This document shows positions 1-8,441 of a stretch of DNA of 20,847 nucleotides, piece by piece. Every line of letters begins with the position of its first letter. Position 1 is the stretch's first letter. The translations under genes were made by a program, and so were the position numbers. The DNA comes from JBEIDK01 sp040383485 (lineage in GTDB: Bacteria; Bacteroidota; Bacteroidia; UBA4408): contig JBEIDK010000045.1 in assembly GCA_040383485.1 (NCBI GenBank), positions 1 through 20,847 on the forward strand, in the 5' to 3' direction. Below the pieces are notes generated by a model, which worked only from the letters and a program-made list of their open reading frames with translations, searched no databases and had not been told where the DNA came from.

Positions 1-1815
1 GGGTTTTCGAATAACAACTTTATCTTTACCGCTAGTATTTCATTGGCCGATTTTAAAATAAATAATGAACTTCTTGGCAATGGTTCTTTGATATGTGTTT
101 ATAATGACGCCAAAGAATCAATTGCAATTAATGGTAAATTTTTAAAAGGTGATTATACAGTATTAAGCACTAGAGGATATTATTATCCATATAAAGAAGA
201 TTCTAATCTTGATTTGGAAGTTAGTCTTGATAAATTCAGTTTAAAATACGCTGAGATTTATACAAAAGATATATTTAGTAATATCAATGGATTTGTATCT
301 GGTGATTTAATATTAAAGGGTACGGCTGAAGAACCTATTTTAGAAGGGACTCTTGAACTTCAAAAATCTTCTTTCAAAATTGACTACCTAAATACTAATT
401 ATTCCTTCAATGGTATTGTGAAATTTGAAGAAAATAAAATATCCTTCAACGACATTTTGTTTAATGATGTAAAAGGCAATAAGGGAATAGCAAGCGGTAC
501 TTTTTTGCACGATTTTTTTAAAGATTTAAAGTATAAAATTAATATTAAGGCCACTAAATTAATGTGCCTAAATACTACAGCTTCTCAAAATGAAACCTTT
601 TATGGTAAAGCTTTTGCGAGCGGCAATATAAAGGTTGCAGGCGATTTGAATAATGTTTCATTTAATATTGCTGCTGTAAGTGAGAAAGGAACCTTCTTCG
701 TTATTCCACTTTACGGCGCAGAAGAAATTTCTTCTAATAATTTTATTGAGTTTTTAAATAACGATAGCATAAAGAAAAATATTGAAAAGAAACTTGATTT
801 GTCAGGAATTGAGATGGCTTTTGAATTAGAATTGACTCCTGATGCTGAAATACAAATGATGTTTGACCCGAAGGTTGGAGATGCAATTACAGGTTCTGGC
901 AATGGAATAATTAAAATGAATATTGATACAAAAGGAGATTTTACAATGTTTGGCAATTATATTGTTGAAAAAGGCAACTATTTATTTACCCTACAAAACG
1001 TTATTAATCGAAACTTCAAAATCGAAAGAGGAGGTTCAATACAGTGGACTGGTGACCCTTTTAATGCTGATATTAATATTAATGCTATTTATAATTTAAA
1101 AACGCCTTTAAAATCTGTATATCCTGCTGACGAAAGTAATAGACGTGTGCCAGTAGAATGCAAACTAATGATGACAGATAAATTAATGAAGCCAACAATA
1201 AAGTTTGATATTAATTTACCAAATGCTGACCAAACTACAAGAGATGCCGTGAGGAGTACAATAAATGCTGATAACGAAGCAGAGCTTAACAAACAAGTTT
1301 TTTCGTTACTTGTATTGGGAACATTTTTTCCCTCTCAAGAATCTGGTGTCTTAGGAACATCAGCTGCAAAAAATAATGGTAGTGAGTTGTTATCTAATCA
1401 GATGAGTAATTGGCTTGGGCAAACATTCAAAAATTTAGATTTAAACCTTAAATATAACTCATCTTCTGGGTCAAGTCAAGACGCAACAAATAGGCAAATA
1501 GCAATAGCCGCTTCAAAACAACTTTTTAATAGTAAGCTAACAATTGATGGAACTTTTGGAGTTGGAGAAAACGGCACTAATAATAACTCTCAGAATCCTA
1601 CAAATATAATTGGAGATGTAAATATAGATTATAAAGTAACAAACAATGGTAAGGTTCATGTAAAGGCATTTAACCGTTCAAACGATTACTCAACCTTACT
1701 TAATAGTAGCCCTTATATTCAAGGAATTGGGTTAATTTATCGTGAAGACTTTGAAACTATTTACGAATTAAGAAAAAGGTTTAAAGAAAGACAGAGGTTG
1801 AAGAATTCAAATTAA
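1..1815 (+). CDS. tamB: TamB-like translocation and assembly module protein, C-terminal part (5' end outside window)
   Basis: The reading frame is open from the first base, so the gene starts upstream and about 604 C-terminal residues are present; no start codon in the window should be taken as real. The family spans the periplasm from the inner membrane to a BamA-type outer-membrane barrel and helps in assembly or lipid transport. The sequence is a long run of alternating beta-strand segments, rich in Asn, Gly, Ile and Lys, with repeated patterns such as GxIxxxG. The stretch around bases 940-1110 (YIVEKGNYLF, then GGSIQWTGDPFNADI, then NAIYNL) is the typical start of the TamB C-terminal domain (DUF490). 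The last 120 residues, with NIDYKVTNNGKVHVKAFNR and GLIYREDFETIYEL, match the usual Bacteroidota C-terminus. The gene ends 22 bases before the convergent MORN-like gene, with no clear terminator between them. Confidence 0.88.
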   Translation, partial: GFSNNNFIFTASISLADFKINNELLGNGSLICVYNDAKESIAINGKFLKGDYTVLSTRGYYYPYKEDSNLDLEVSLDKFSLKYAEIYTKDIFSNINGFVSGDLILKGTAEEPILEGTLELQKSSFKIDYLNTNYSFNGIVKFEENKISFNDILFNDVKGNKGIASGTFLHDFFKDLKYKINIKATKLMCLNTTASQNETFYGKAFASGNIKVAGDLNNVSFNIAAVSEKGTFFVIPLYGAEEISSNNFIEFLNNDSIKKNIEKKLDLSGIEMAFELELTPDAEIQMMFDPKVGDAITGSGNGIIKMNIDTKGDFTMFGNYIVEKGNYLFTLQNVINRNFKIERGGSIQWTGDPFNADININAIYNLKTPLKSVYPADESNRRVPVECKLMMTDKLMKPTIKFDINLPNADQTTRDAVRSTINADNEAELNKQVFSLLVLGTFFPSQESGVLGTSAAKNNGSELLSNQMSNWLGQTFKNLDLNLKYNSSSGSSQDATNRQIAIAASKQLFNSKLTIDGTFGVGENGTNNNSQNPTNIIGDVNIDYKVTNNGKVHVKAFNRSNDYSTLLNSSPYIQGIGLIYREDFETIYELRKRFKERQRLKNSN

Positions 1816-1837
1816 GTTTTACAGAGCAAATTTTACA

Positions 1838-2719
1838 CTATTTTTTTTTCTCGAATTCTTTTTCAACTTCACTCTTAACTACAACTCCACCTTTAATAAA
1901 ATTGGTTTTATAAAGCTTGTCACCATCATATAAGTATGCTTTTCCTTCTACAAGTAATCCTTTTTTAAATTCACCTTCTTTATTCACTCTTCCTTTTTTA
2001 TCAAATGTTTTATGAAATCCATCACTCAACATTCCAATATCAACATTTTTAACTGGCTCAATTTTCTTTTCTTCAACTTTTGGCTCTTCTTTTATCACTT
2101 CTTCTTTGGGTTTTTCTGGTTCAGGCTTATTTAAATTTGGAGAAACATAAGATTCATCAACTTTTCCATCGTTATAGCTATTCTCAGCAATTAATTTACC
2201 ATCTTTACCATACTCTTTAATTAGGCCTGATTCTTTTGAATCATGCCAAGTTCCTTCTACCATTAATTTGCCATTTTCGTGAAAATACTTTTGTTGACCT
2301 TCTCTTTTGCCATCTTCATTGTAATTAAATTCATAATATAATTGGCCATTTTCATAATAAAACTTATACTTTCCAGTCCACTTATTGCCCTGCCAAATTC
2401 CCTCTTCCATAATTCCTCCGTCAGAATAATAAACTTTTGCAAAACCATTTTTACGGTCATTAACATAACTCATTTCTGTTTTCACTTTACCAGCACAATT
2501 GTATGTTTTCCAAACTCCTTGTCTTTGTCCATCTTTAAATCTTCCTTCTTCAACTTTCTTGTCTGGTGCACAGTCGACCAATTGGTTTTTAGTATTTAAA
2601 ATAATCCACCAGCCTTGACGCTTTCCTTCTATGTCTGTAATATTAAGGGTATCAGAAGCTATTGAAATCTTAGAAATTGACAAAGCAATAAATAAGATAC
2701 AAAACATTTTATTTAACAT
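1838..2719 (-). CDS. Secreted YwqK/MORN-like repeat protein
   Basis: The 293-residue protein has an N-terminal signal peptide (residues 1 to about 22, hydrophobic core FCILFIALSISKISIA) and so should be exported. Residues 31-190 hold about six repeats of roughly 23 residues with the pattern G-x-W/F-x-x-Y-x-x-x-G-x-L/I-x-x-E, for example GVWKTYNCAGKVKTEMSY and GKYKFYYENGQLYYEF. This pattern belongs to the MORN / YwqK antitoxin-like repeat families. A Pro/Glu/Lys-rich linker follows (about 194-225), then one or two more diverged repeats (232-275) and a charged tail ending in KKK. In Bacteroidota such proteins are common and mostly uncharacterised; the database label 'YwqK family antitoxin' does not show a toxin-antitoxin role, and no toxin gene lies next to it. 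Met5 is an alternative start that would keep the signal peptide. Confidence 0.8.
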   Translation of the reverse strand: MLNKMFCILFIALSISKISIASDTLNITDIEGKRQGWWIILNTKNQLVDCAPDKKVEEGRFKDGQRQGVWKTYNCAGKVKTEMSYVNDRKNGFAKVYYSDGGIMEEGIWQGNKWTGKYKFYYENGQLYYEFNYNEDGKREGQQKYFHENGKLMVEGTWHDSKESGLIKEYGKDGKLIAENSYNDGKVDESYVSPNLNKPEPEKPKEEVIKEEPKVEEKKIEPVKNVDIGMLSDGFHKTFDKKGRVNKEGEFKKGLLVEGKAYLYDGDKLYKTNFIKGGVVVKSEVEKEFEKKK

Positions 2720-2734
2720 AAACTACTCATTTTC

Positions 2735-2797
2735 AAACAATGCAATAATAATTATAAAAACTTAGAAAACAGAATAAGATTTTTCATAGCATTGTTT
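2735..2797. repeat. Spaced inverted repeat between divergent genes
   Basis: AAACAATGC (2735-2743) and its exact reverse complement GCATTGTTT (2789-2797) flank 45 bases in the gap between the divergently transcribed MORN-like gene (start 2719) and the DUF1015 gene (start 2841). Each arm points outward as GCATTGTTT toward one gene. The arms could be a regulator site or two weak -7-like elements, but the core does not fit TAnnTTTG. With DNA this AT-rich, chance is possible. Confidence 0.35.
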
Positions 2798-2840
2798 CAA
2801 AAATTAAGCATTCTAAAAAAGGAATAATAAACGACACTTT

Positions 2841-4094
2841 ATGGCTATTATTAAACCATTTAAAGCAATACGTCCTGCGCCCGACAAGGTTCATCTTGTT
2901 GCTAGTAGAAGCGTTGATACGTATAGCAAACAAGAGCTTAATGTAAAATTATCAAGCAATCCATACTCATTTATGCACATTATAAAACCAGAGTTTAATG
3001 ATGACGTAAAAAGTAAACCTCAATCAAAAGTATTACTAAATAAAATTAAAAATAAATACTTGAGTTATATTCAGGAACAAATACTTATTCATGATTCGGA
3101 AGATACAATTTATATATATCAACAAATAAACAATAATGATGTATTTACTGGTATTATGGCTTGTTCTGCAACTGACGATTACACAAATAATGTTATTAAA
3201 ATTCATGAACAAACACTTGCAGAAAAAGAAGAAAAACTAAAAGAATATTTAGAAATTTGTGACTTTAATGCAGAGCCAGTATGTTTTGGACATGATAATA
3301 ATGATGAGTTAGAATTGATTTTAAATAATACAATAAACAATGTTAAGCCAATCTATGATTTTACCACTGCAGATAAATTAAGACATAAAGTTTGGGCAAT
3401 AAATAACACTTTTGAAATTAAAAAAATTCAAGACATTTTCATCAAAATAGGCAATATTTATATTGCCGATGGGCATCATAGAAGTGCATCCTCTAGTAAA
3501 TTAGCTGAATATAGAAGAACGCAAAACAAGAATTATTCTGGCAAAGAAAACTTCAATTATTTTTTGGGAATATATTTCTCAGAAAAGCAATTAAAAATAG
3601 TTGAATTCAATAGATTAGTTAAAGACTTAAATGGACTATCTTCTGAGGAATTTATAAACGAATTGAAGAATGATTTTGAAATTTATAAGCTACATAAGGA
3701 TGAAAGTAAGCCAAATAAATTGCATCAAATAAATATTTATTTAAACAAATATTGGTACAGCTTAATTCCAAAAGTTGGAACATTTGATGAGAATGAACCG
3801 GTTGGTAGCTTGGATGCGCAAATTGTAAGCGCCAACATTTTTTCGAAAATTCTGAACATTAAAGATTTACGTTCAGATAATAGAGTTGCTTTTGTGCCTG
3901 GTATTAAGCCAAATATTGAGCTAGAAAAGCAAGTAGAAAGTGGTAAGTTTTCTGTAGCCATTGTTTTACATGCTGTAAGCATGCAGCAAATTAAAAATGT
4001 TGCTGATTGCGGTCAAATTATGCCTCCCAAATCAACTTGGGTTGAACCAAAACTAAGAAGCGGTTTAATTATTTATGATTTAGAAAGAAGTTGA
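2841..4094 (+). CDS. DUF1015 family protein
   Basis: This 417-residue protein matches the DUF1015 family in length and landmarks. The N-terminus MAIIKPFKAIRPAPDKV has the usual 'IxPFxAxRPxxxxV' opening, and the highly conserved ADGHHR motif is at residues 209-214. The C-terminal part holds GxIMPPKSTWxEPKLRSGLI, also typical. The biochemical function of the family is unknown; the HH motif suggests a metal or catalytic site, but that is inference. From memory of other Bacteroidota genomes, the gene often sits beside serC and serA; neither is present here. It is the first gene of a plus-strand run, and its TGA stop overlaps the TTG start of the following glycosyltransferase by four bases (TTGA), so the two are very probably cotranscribed and translationally coupled. 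Confidence 0.88.
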   Translation: MAIIKPFKAIRPAPDKVHLVASRSVDTYSKQELNVKLSSNPYSFMHIIKPEFNDDVKSKPQSKVLLNKIKNKYLSYIQEQILIHDSEDTIYIYQQINNNDVFTGIMACSATDDYTNNVIKIHEQTLAEKEEKLKEYLEICDFNAEPVCFGHDNNDELELILNNTINNVKPIYDFTTADKLRHKVWAINNTFEIKKIQDIFIKIGNIYIADGHHRSASSSKLAEYRRTQNKNYSGKENFNYFLGIYFSEKQLKIVEFNRLVKDLNGLSSEEFINELKNDFEIYKLHKDESKPNKLHQINIYLNKYWYSLIPKVGTFDENEPVGSLDAQIVSANIFSKILNIKDLRSDNRVAFVPGIKPNIELEKQVESGKFSVAIVLHAVSMQQIKNVADCGQIMPPKSTWVEPKLRSGLIIYDLERS

Positions 4095-5254
4095 AGGAAA
4101 GTAAAACATCAGAAATATTATTCATTACATATAATGAATCTTATTCAGGTATCTATCAAAGTCAAATCATTGACGTTGCTAGGCATCTTGAAAAAAATAG
4201 TTTTGTAAAAACAAAAATAATTTGTCTTGCTCCTATCAAACTATATTTTCAGTTTAGAAAAAAATTTAAATCTGTTGACTCAAAAATTATTGTCTTACCA
4301 TCATTTCCTAAAATGTTATGGTGGAAGTTCAATACAATCATGTTACAAATTTATCTTTTGTTTTCAAAACCAGCAGCAGTAATTGCAAGAAACCCAATTG
4401 CTACTAATATTGCTTTAGAATTAAAAAAGAAGGGATGTGTTGCTAGTGTATGTTTTGATGCAAGAGGCGCTTTTAGTGATGAATTTAAAGAGTATCTTAC
4501 TGAAAATATTCAGCTTCAGCAACTAGCATTTGAGCTTGAAAAAAATGCATTACTGAAGTCTGATTTTAGCATTATTGTCTCAAATAAGTTGTTAGAACAT
4601 TACAAGAATATTTATCATTATAATTCACTCAAAAATGTAATAATACCAACTACATTAGATAACTCATTTAATAAAGTATTGCCTAATGTTGCCCAAATAA
4701 AAGGGAGCAGAAAAAAGTTTAATATTCCTGAAAATGCTATTGTAATATCTTTTTCTGCCGGCAATGCAGATTGGCAGTCATTTAAAAATATAGATAATTT
4801 TTATATCGAACAAATTGCAAAAAATAAAAATATTTACGCTTTATTACTCACCAAAGTTGACATAAGTAGCTGGGATTTGCCTAAAAAATTTCCTAATAGT
4901 TATCTTCAAACTTTTGTTAAACATAATGAAGTTTTTGAATTACTATCTTTATCAGACTACGGATTACTACTCCGAGATAATAGTATCACAAATAATGTAG
5001 CCTCACCAACAAAATGTGCAGAATATTTAGCTTGTGGATTGCCGATTATAATTAGTGAAAAGATAGGAGATTATTCTGATTTTATTTTAAAAAATAACTT
5101 GGGGTTTATTTATAAAAATCAAGAATTAAGTTTAACAGCCACTAGCAAAGAAAGTAGAGAGTTAATGCAAAATTTTGCTAAAGCAAATTTTTATAAAGAT
5201 TCAATAATTATTAAAGAAAAATACAATACACTCTTAAGTAATTTAATTTCTTAA
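4091..5254 (+). CDS. Glycosyltransferase, group 4-like (GT-B fold)
   Basis: The 387-residue protein has the layout of a GT-B retaining glycosyltransferase. An N-terminal Rossmann-like half begins EILFITYNESYSGIYQSQ. The C-terminal half carries a nucleotide-sugar binding signature, SPTKCAEYLACGLPIIIS from residue 305, with the donor-contacting Glu at 311. This Glu motif is characteristic of family GT4 and relatives. Donor and acceptor cannot be told from sequence; a role in surface polysaccharide or glycoprotein synthesis is inference. The start is a TTG at 4091 that overlaps the DUF1015 stop. No in-frame ATG lies nearby (the ATG at 4134 is out of frame), and the sequence AGAAAGAAG just before it may help initiation. 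The cysteine desulfurase gene begins nine bases after its stop. Confidence 0.82.
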   Translation: MKESKTSEILFITYNESYSGIYQSQIIDVARHLEKNSFVKTKIICLAPIKLYFQFRKKFKSVDSKIIVLPSFPKMLWWKFNTIMLQIYLLFSKPAAVIARNPIATNIALELKKKGCVASVCFDARGAFSDEFKEYLTENIQLQQLAFELEKNALLKSDFSIIVSNKLLEHYKNIYHYNSLKNVIIPTTLDNSFNKVLPNVAQIKGSRKKFNIPENAIVISFSAGNADWQSFKNIDNFYIEQIAKNKNIYALLLTKVDISSWDLPKKFPNSYLQTFVKHNEVFELLSLSDYGLLLRDNSITNNVASPTKCAEYLACGLPIIISEKIGDYSDFILKNNLGFIYKNQELSLTATSKESRELMQNFAKANFYKDSIIIKEKYNTLLSNLIS

Positions 5255-5263
5255 AATTCATAG

Positions 5264-6394
5264 ATGACCTATTTCGATAATAACTCAACAACTAGAATTG
5301 ATGACGAAGTTCTAATTACTATGTTGCCATTTCTAAAAGAAAACTATGGAAATGCTTCTGCCAAAAATCATAGCCTTGGTTGGATTGCAGATGATGCTAT
5401 AGAGAATTCAAGAAAGCAAGTTGCCAACTTAATAAATTGCCTACCTCAAGAAATAATTTTCACTTCTGGTGCTACAGAAAGCATTAATATTGCCATACAA
5501 GGACTTTTTAAAGTTTTAGGTAAAACAAAAAATGAAATAATTGTTTGTAATACTGAACATAGCGCAGTATTGGAAACTTGCAATTATTTAGAGGAAACTG
5601 GAGTAATTAAACATACCTTAAATGTGAATCGCAATGGAATAATTGATATTGATAAGCTCAAACAACTAATTAATAGTAAAACATTATTCGTGGCAATAAT
5701 GCTAGCCAATAATGAAACTGGTGTAATAAATGATATTAAATCTATTTCAAAAATAATTCATGAATATGACTCTTTTATGGTTTGTGATGCTACGCAAGCT
5801 ATTGGTAAAATTGATGTTGATGTAGAAGAATTAGGAATAGATTTAATGCCTATTAGTGCTCATAAATTTTACGGACCAAAAGGCACAGGAGCTTTGTATA
5901 TTAGAAGAAAAAATCCAAGGGTTAAATTAACTGCTATAAATTTTGGAGGTGGGCATGAAAATAACTTAAGGTCAGGAACATTGAATGTTGCAGGAATTGT
6001 TGGCATGGGAAAAGCAGCAGAAATGGCGAAACAAAATTTATGGGATTATGGCTTACATACATCTCACCTAAGAACACGTTTTGAGCATCATTTCGAATTC
6101 AAATTTGGAACAAAAATCCATATTAATGGCAGTATTAAAAATAGATTGCCAAACACAACTAACATTCTTATTTCTAATTTTAAAGCTACTGAATTATTAA
6201 GCAAAATTCCTGACTTGGCTGCAAGTACTGGCTCATCATGCTCAAGCGCTGTTGTAAAGCCTTCACATGTATTAATTGCTATGGGATTAACCAGTGAAGA
6301 ATCATATAGTAGTATTCGGTTTAGTTTCGGGAAATACAATACTGTAGATGAAGTAGAATCAATTGTATCAAATTTTGAAAAGCTACTAGTCTAA
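5264..6394 (+). CDS. Cysteine desulfurase (IscS/NifS type, PLP-dependent)
   Basis: The enzyme takes sulfur from L-cysteine as a persulfide and supplies Fe-S cluster assembly or tRNA thiolation. The 376 residues carry all expected landmarks: N-terminal YFDNNSTT, SGATES (68-73) for phosphate binding, the His of NTEHSAV (His99) that stacks on PLP, ISAHKFYGPKG with the Schiff-base Lys201, and the mobile-loop catalytic cysteine in TGSSCSSA (Cys326). The loop is of the group I (IscS/NifS) kind. It lacks the long C-terminal extension with which E. coli IscS contacts IscU. No iscU, sufBCD or thiI lies nearby, so the target pathway is not shown by context. It follows the glycosyltransferase by nine bases. 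Its last nine bases overlap the end of tatA on the other strand. Confidence 0.93.
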   Translation: MTYFDNNSTTRIDDEVLITMLPFLKENYGNASAKNHSLGWIADDAIENSRKQVANLINCLPQEIIFTSGATESINIAIQGLFKVLGKTKNEIIVCNTEHSAVLETCNYLEETGVIKHTLNVNRNGIIDIDKLKQLINSKTLFVAIMLANNETGVINDIKSISKIIHEYDSFMVCDATQAIGKIDVDVEELGIDLMPISAHKFYGPKGTGALYIRRKNPRVKLTAINFGGGHENNLRSGTLNVAGIVGMGKAAEMAKQNLWDYGLHTSHLRTRFEHHFEFKFGTKIHINGSIKNRLPNTTNILISNFKATELLSKIPDLAASTGSSCSSAVVKPSHVLIAMGLTSEESYSSIRFSFGKYNTVDEVESIVSNFEKLLV

Positions 6395-6703
6395 TTGCTG
6401 GTCAAGAGGCCTTGGATTGGTATCTTCAACCTTGTCAATGTTTTTGGGCGTTTCCTCAATAATTGCTTCAATAGACTTAGAATCAGTATCACTCGAAGCA
6501 TTAGCATTAATGTTGTTTGTAACTTGATTTGTACCAAGTTCAATTTCACGTTTAATATTATCAGTAGCCTCTCTTATTTCTCTTAAGCCTTTACCTAAGC
6601 CCCTGGCAAGGTCAGGAATGCTTTTAGAACCAAAAAAAAGCAATACAACTAGCAATACCAATAAAATTTCACCACCACCTAAATTCAGAAATAAATAAAC
6701 CAT
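6386..6703 (-). CDS. tatA: Sec-independent (Tat) translocase subunit TatA/E
   Basis: TatA forms the protein-conducting assembly of the twin-arginine pathway, which exports folded proteins across the inner membrane. This 105-residue protein has the classic layout: a short periplasmic N-terminus, one membrane helix (about 11-25, GEILLVLLVVLLFFG), the conserved FG hinge (Phe24-Gly25), then an amphipathic helix SIPDLARGLGKGLREIRE (28-45) and a charged, disordered tail. The N-terminal NLGGGE matches Bacteroidota TatA proteins. tatC is not in the window. A good Bacteroidota-type promoter lies immediately upstream, with the -7-type box only four bases from the ATG (see 6708-6737), which suggests a leaderless mRNA. 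The 3' end overlaps the convergent cysteine desulfurase gene. Confidence 0.93.
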   Translation of the reverse strand: MVYLFLNLGGGEILLVLLVVLLFFGSKSIPDLARGLGKGLREIREATDNIKREIELGTNQVTNNINANASSDTDSKSIEAIIEETPKNIDKVEDTNPRPLDQQLD

Positions 6704-6707
6704 AATG

Positions 6708-6737
6708 CAAAAGTATTTTTAATTAGAGTAATTCAAA
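6708..6737 (-). promoter_or_regulatory. Predicted tatA promoter (TTTG-N18-TACTTTTG)
   Basis: On the minus strand, TTTG (complement of 6734-6737) is followed after 18 bases by TACTTTTG (complement of 6708-6715). This fits the Bacteroidota primary-sigma consensus TTTG-N19-TAnnTTTG. The -7 box ends four bases before the tatA ATG, so transcription would begin at or within a few bases of the start codon. Confidence 0.65.
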
Positions 6738-6880
6738 TATTGTTGGATGTAATTTTTATTAAAATTCAAAAAGAATGGACTTATTTTTTTTCACAAAATC
6801 TTTAATTCATTAGTAAATAAGCAACTGCATATTTTTATGCCAATTGTTAATATCTAATTCAAAAATGTATTCTCATTTTA

Positions 6881-6888
6881 TAATTTTG
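6881..6888 (+). promoter_or_regulatory. Predicted dnaB -7-type box (TAATTTTG)
   Basis: TAATTTTG matches the TAnnTTTG box exactly and ends four bases before the dnaB ATG, the same spacing as in the divergent tatA promoter. No TTTG or TTG occurs at the expected -33 distance, so only half of a promoter is seen. If used, the mRNA would be leaderless. Confidence 0.42.
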
Positions 6889-6892
6889 CAAT

Positions 6893-8425
6893 ATGGATTT
6901 CACTACGAACAACGCACTTGACCGACGCAAAAAAAGAGGGATAGATATTGGAAATGTTGCTAATGATTTTGGCAAAATTCCACCACAGGCATTAGACTTA
7001 GAAGAAGCAGTTTTGGGTGCTTTGATGCTAGAACAAAATGCTATTAATGCAGTAATTGATGTATTAAAACCTGAATCTTTTTATAAAGAAGCGCATAAAG
7101 AGATATATGCCGCCATTACTGAATTATTTCAAAAAACAGAACCTATTGATTTGTTAACAGTAACAAATCAATTGAAAAAAACAGGTAGGTTAGATGTTGT
7201 TGGAGGAGCATATTATATAACTCAACTTACAAGTAGAGTAGCAAGTGCTGCCAATGTCGAATATCACGCCCGAATTGTTTCCCAAAAACATATTCAAAGA
7301 GAATTAATAAGGGTTTCATCAGAAACAGTTAAAGAAGCATTTGAAGATACAAGTGATGTTTTTGAGTTACTTGACCGTGCAGAAAGTAATCTTTTTGGAA
7401 TTGCAGAAAATAGCATTAGAAAAAACTATTCTAGCATGGCTGATTTAATTAGTCAAGCAATTAAGCAAATTGATAAAGCACGTGAACAAACTGATGGAGT
7501 AAGTGGAATTCCTTCAGGATTTTATGCCTTAGACCGTGTTACTGCAGGTTGGCAGCGTAGTGATTTGGTAATAATTGCAGCAAGGCCTGGTATGGGTAAA
7601 ACTGCATTTGTATTGTCATTAACTCGAAATATTGCAGTAGATTTTGGTAGAGCCGTTGCGGTATTTTCTTTAGAAATGAGTAGTGTTCAATTAGTAAATC
7701 GTCTTATATCATCTGAAACTGAAATACCAGCTGAAAAACTAAAGAAAGGAACACTAGAAGCCTATGAAATGCAACAACTACATAGTAAAATTGGTAAGCT
7801 TTCCGAAGCACCAATTTACATAGACGATACCCCTGCAATAAATATTTTTGAATTAAGAGCTAAATGTCGCCGTTTAAAACAACAGCATAATATTGAAATA
7901 ATAATTATTGATTACTTGCAGTTAATGACTGCTGGAGGTGATGGAAAAGGTAATCGTGAACAAGAAATAAGTATGATTTCACGGTCATTAAAAAGCATAG
8001 CAAAAGAATTAGATGTTCCTATTTTGGCACTTTCGCAATTGAATAGAAGTGTTGAAACTAGAGGAGGGGACAAGAAGCCTCAATTAAGCGATTTACGTGA
8101 GTCGGGTGCAATAGAGCAGGATGCAGATATGGTTACATTTATCTATAGACCAGAATATTATGGCTTAGAGGTTGATGAAGATAATATGCCAACAAAAGGG
8201 GTTGCAAAAATTATTATTGCAAAACATAGAAATGGAGCGCTGGCTGAAATTCCTTTGAGGTTTAGGGGTGAGTTGGCTAAATTTGAAAACTTAAGTGATT
8301 CAGAAATTACTGATAGTTTCTCGGCACAAATAAAACCAAACGAAAATTTTGATAGCACAACAGGAATTGGAATTACATTTTCATCACGAATTAATAAAAT
8401 GGGTGACGATGAAGCTCCTTTTTAA
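6893..8425 (+). CDS. dnaB: Replicative DNA helicase DnaB
   Basis: DnaB is the hexameric helicase that unwinds DNA ahead of the replication fork. The 510 residues cover the whole family. The N-terminal domain runs from PPQALDLEEAVLGALMLEQ through the helical hairpin to about residue 180, followed by a linker and the RecA-like C-terminal domain. Walker A is ARPGMGKT with GMGKT at 233-237. Walker B is IIIIDYLQLM with Asp340. LALSQLNRSVETR and LRESGAIEQDADMV are the usual H3/H4 region motifs. No intein interrupts the P-loop or other common insertion sites. The C-terminal tail ends in an acidic GDDEAPF, typical of Bacteroidota DnaB. It is transcribed alone: tatA diverges upstream, and yidD converges 16 bases after its stop. 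Confidence 0.97.
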   Translation: MDFTTNNALDRRKKRGIDIGNVANDFGKIPPQALDLEEAVLGALMLEQNAINAVIDVLKPESFYKEAHKEIYAAITELFQKTEPIDLLTVTNQLKKTGRLDVVGGAYYITQLTSRVASAANVEYHARIVSQKHIQRELIRVSSETVKEAFEDTSDVFELLDRAESNLFGIAENSIRKNYSSMADLISQAIKQIDKAREQTDGVSGIPSGFYALDRVTAGWQRSDLVIIAARPGMGKTAFVLSLTRNIAVDFGRAVAVFSLEMSSVQLVNRLISSETEIPAEKLKKGTLEAYEMQQLHSKIGKLSEAPIYIDDTPAINIFELRAKCRRLKQQHNIEIIIIDYLQLMTAGGDGKGNREQEISMISRSLKSIAKELDVPILALSQLNRSVETRGGDKKPQLSDLRESGAIEQDADMVTFIYRPEYYGLEVDEDNMPTKGVAKIIIAKHRNGALAEIPLRFRGELAKFENLSDSEITDSFSAQIKPNENFDSTTGIGITFSSRINKMGDDEAPF

Positions 8426-8441
8426 AGATAAGTAATTGGTT

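Noticed and set aside
43..45. TTG at 43 as start of the tamB-like gene
   Set aside because: The frame is open to base 1 and TamB proteins are much longer, so the gene is cut by the window edge.
1838..2719. Toxin-antitoxin system suggested by the YwqK-like repeats
   Set aside because: No toxin gene is adjacent and the protein has a signal peptide; the label comes from family naming only.
6893..8425. Intein or fusion in DnaB
   Set aside because: The protein has normal length and uninterrupted Walker A and B regions.
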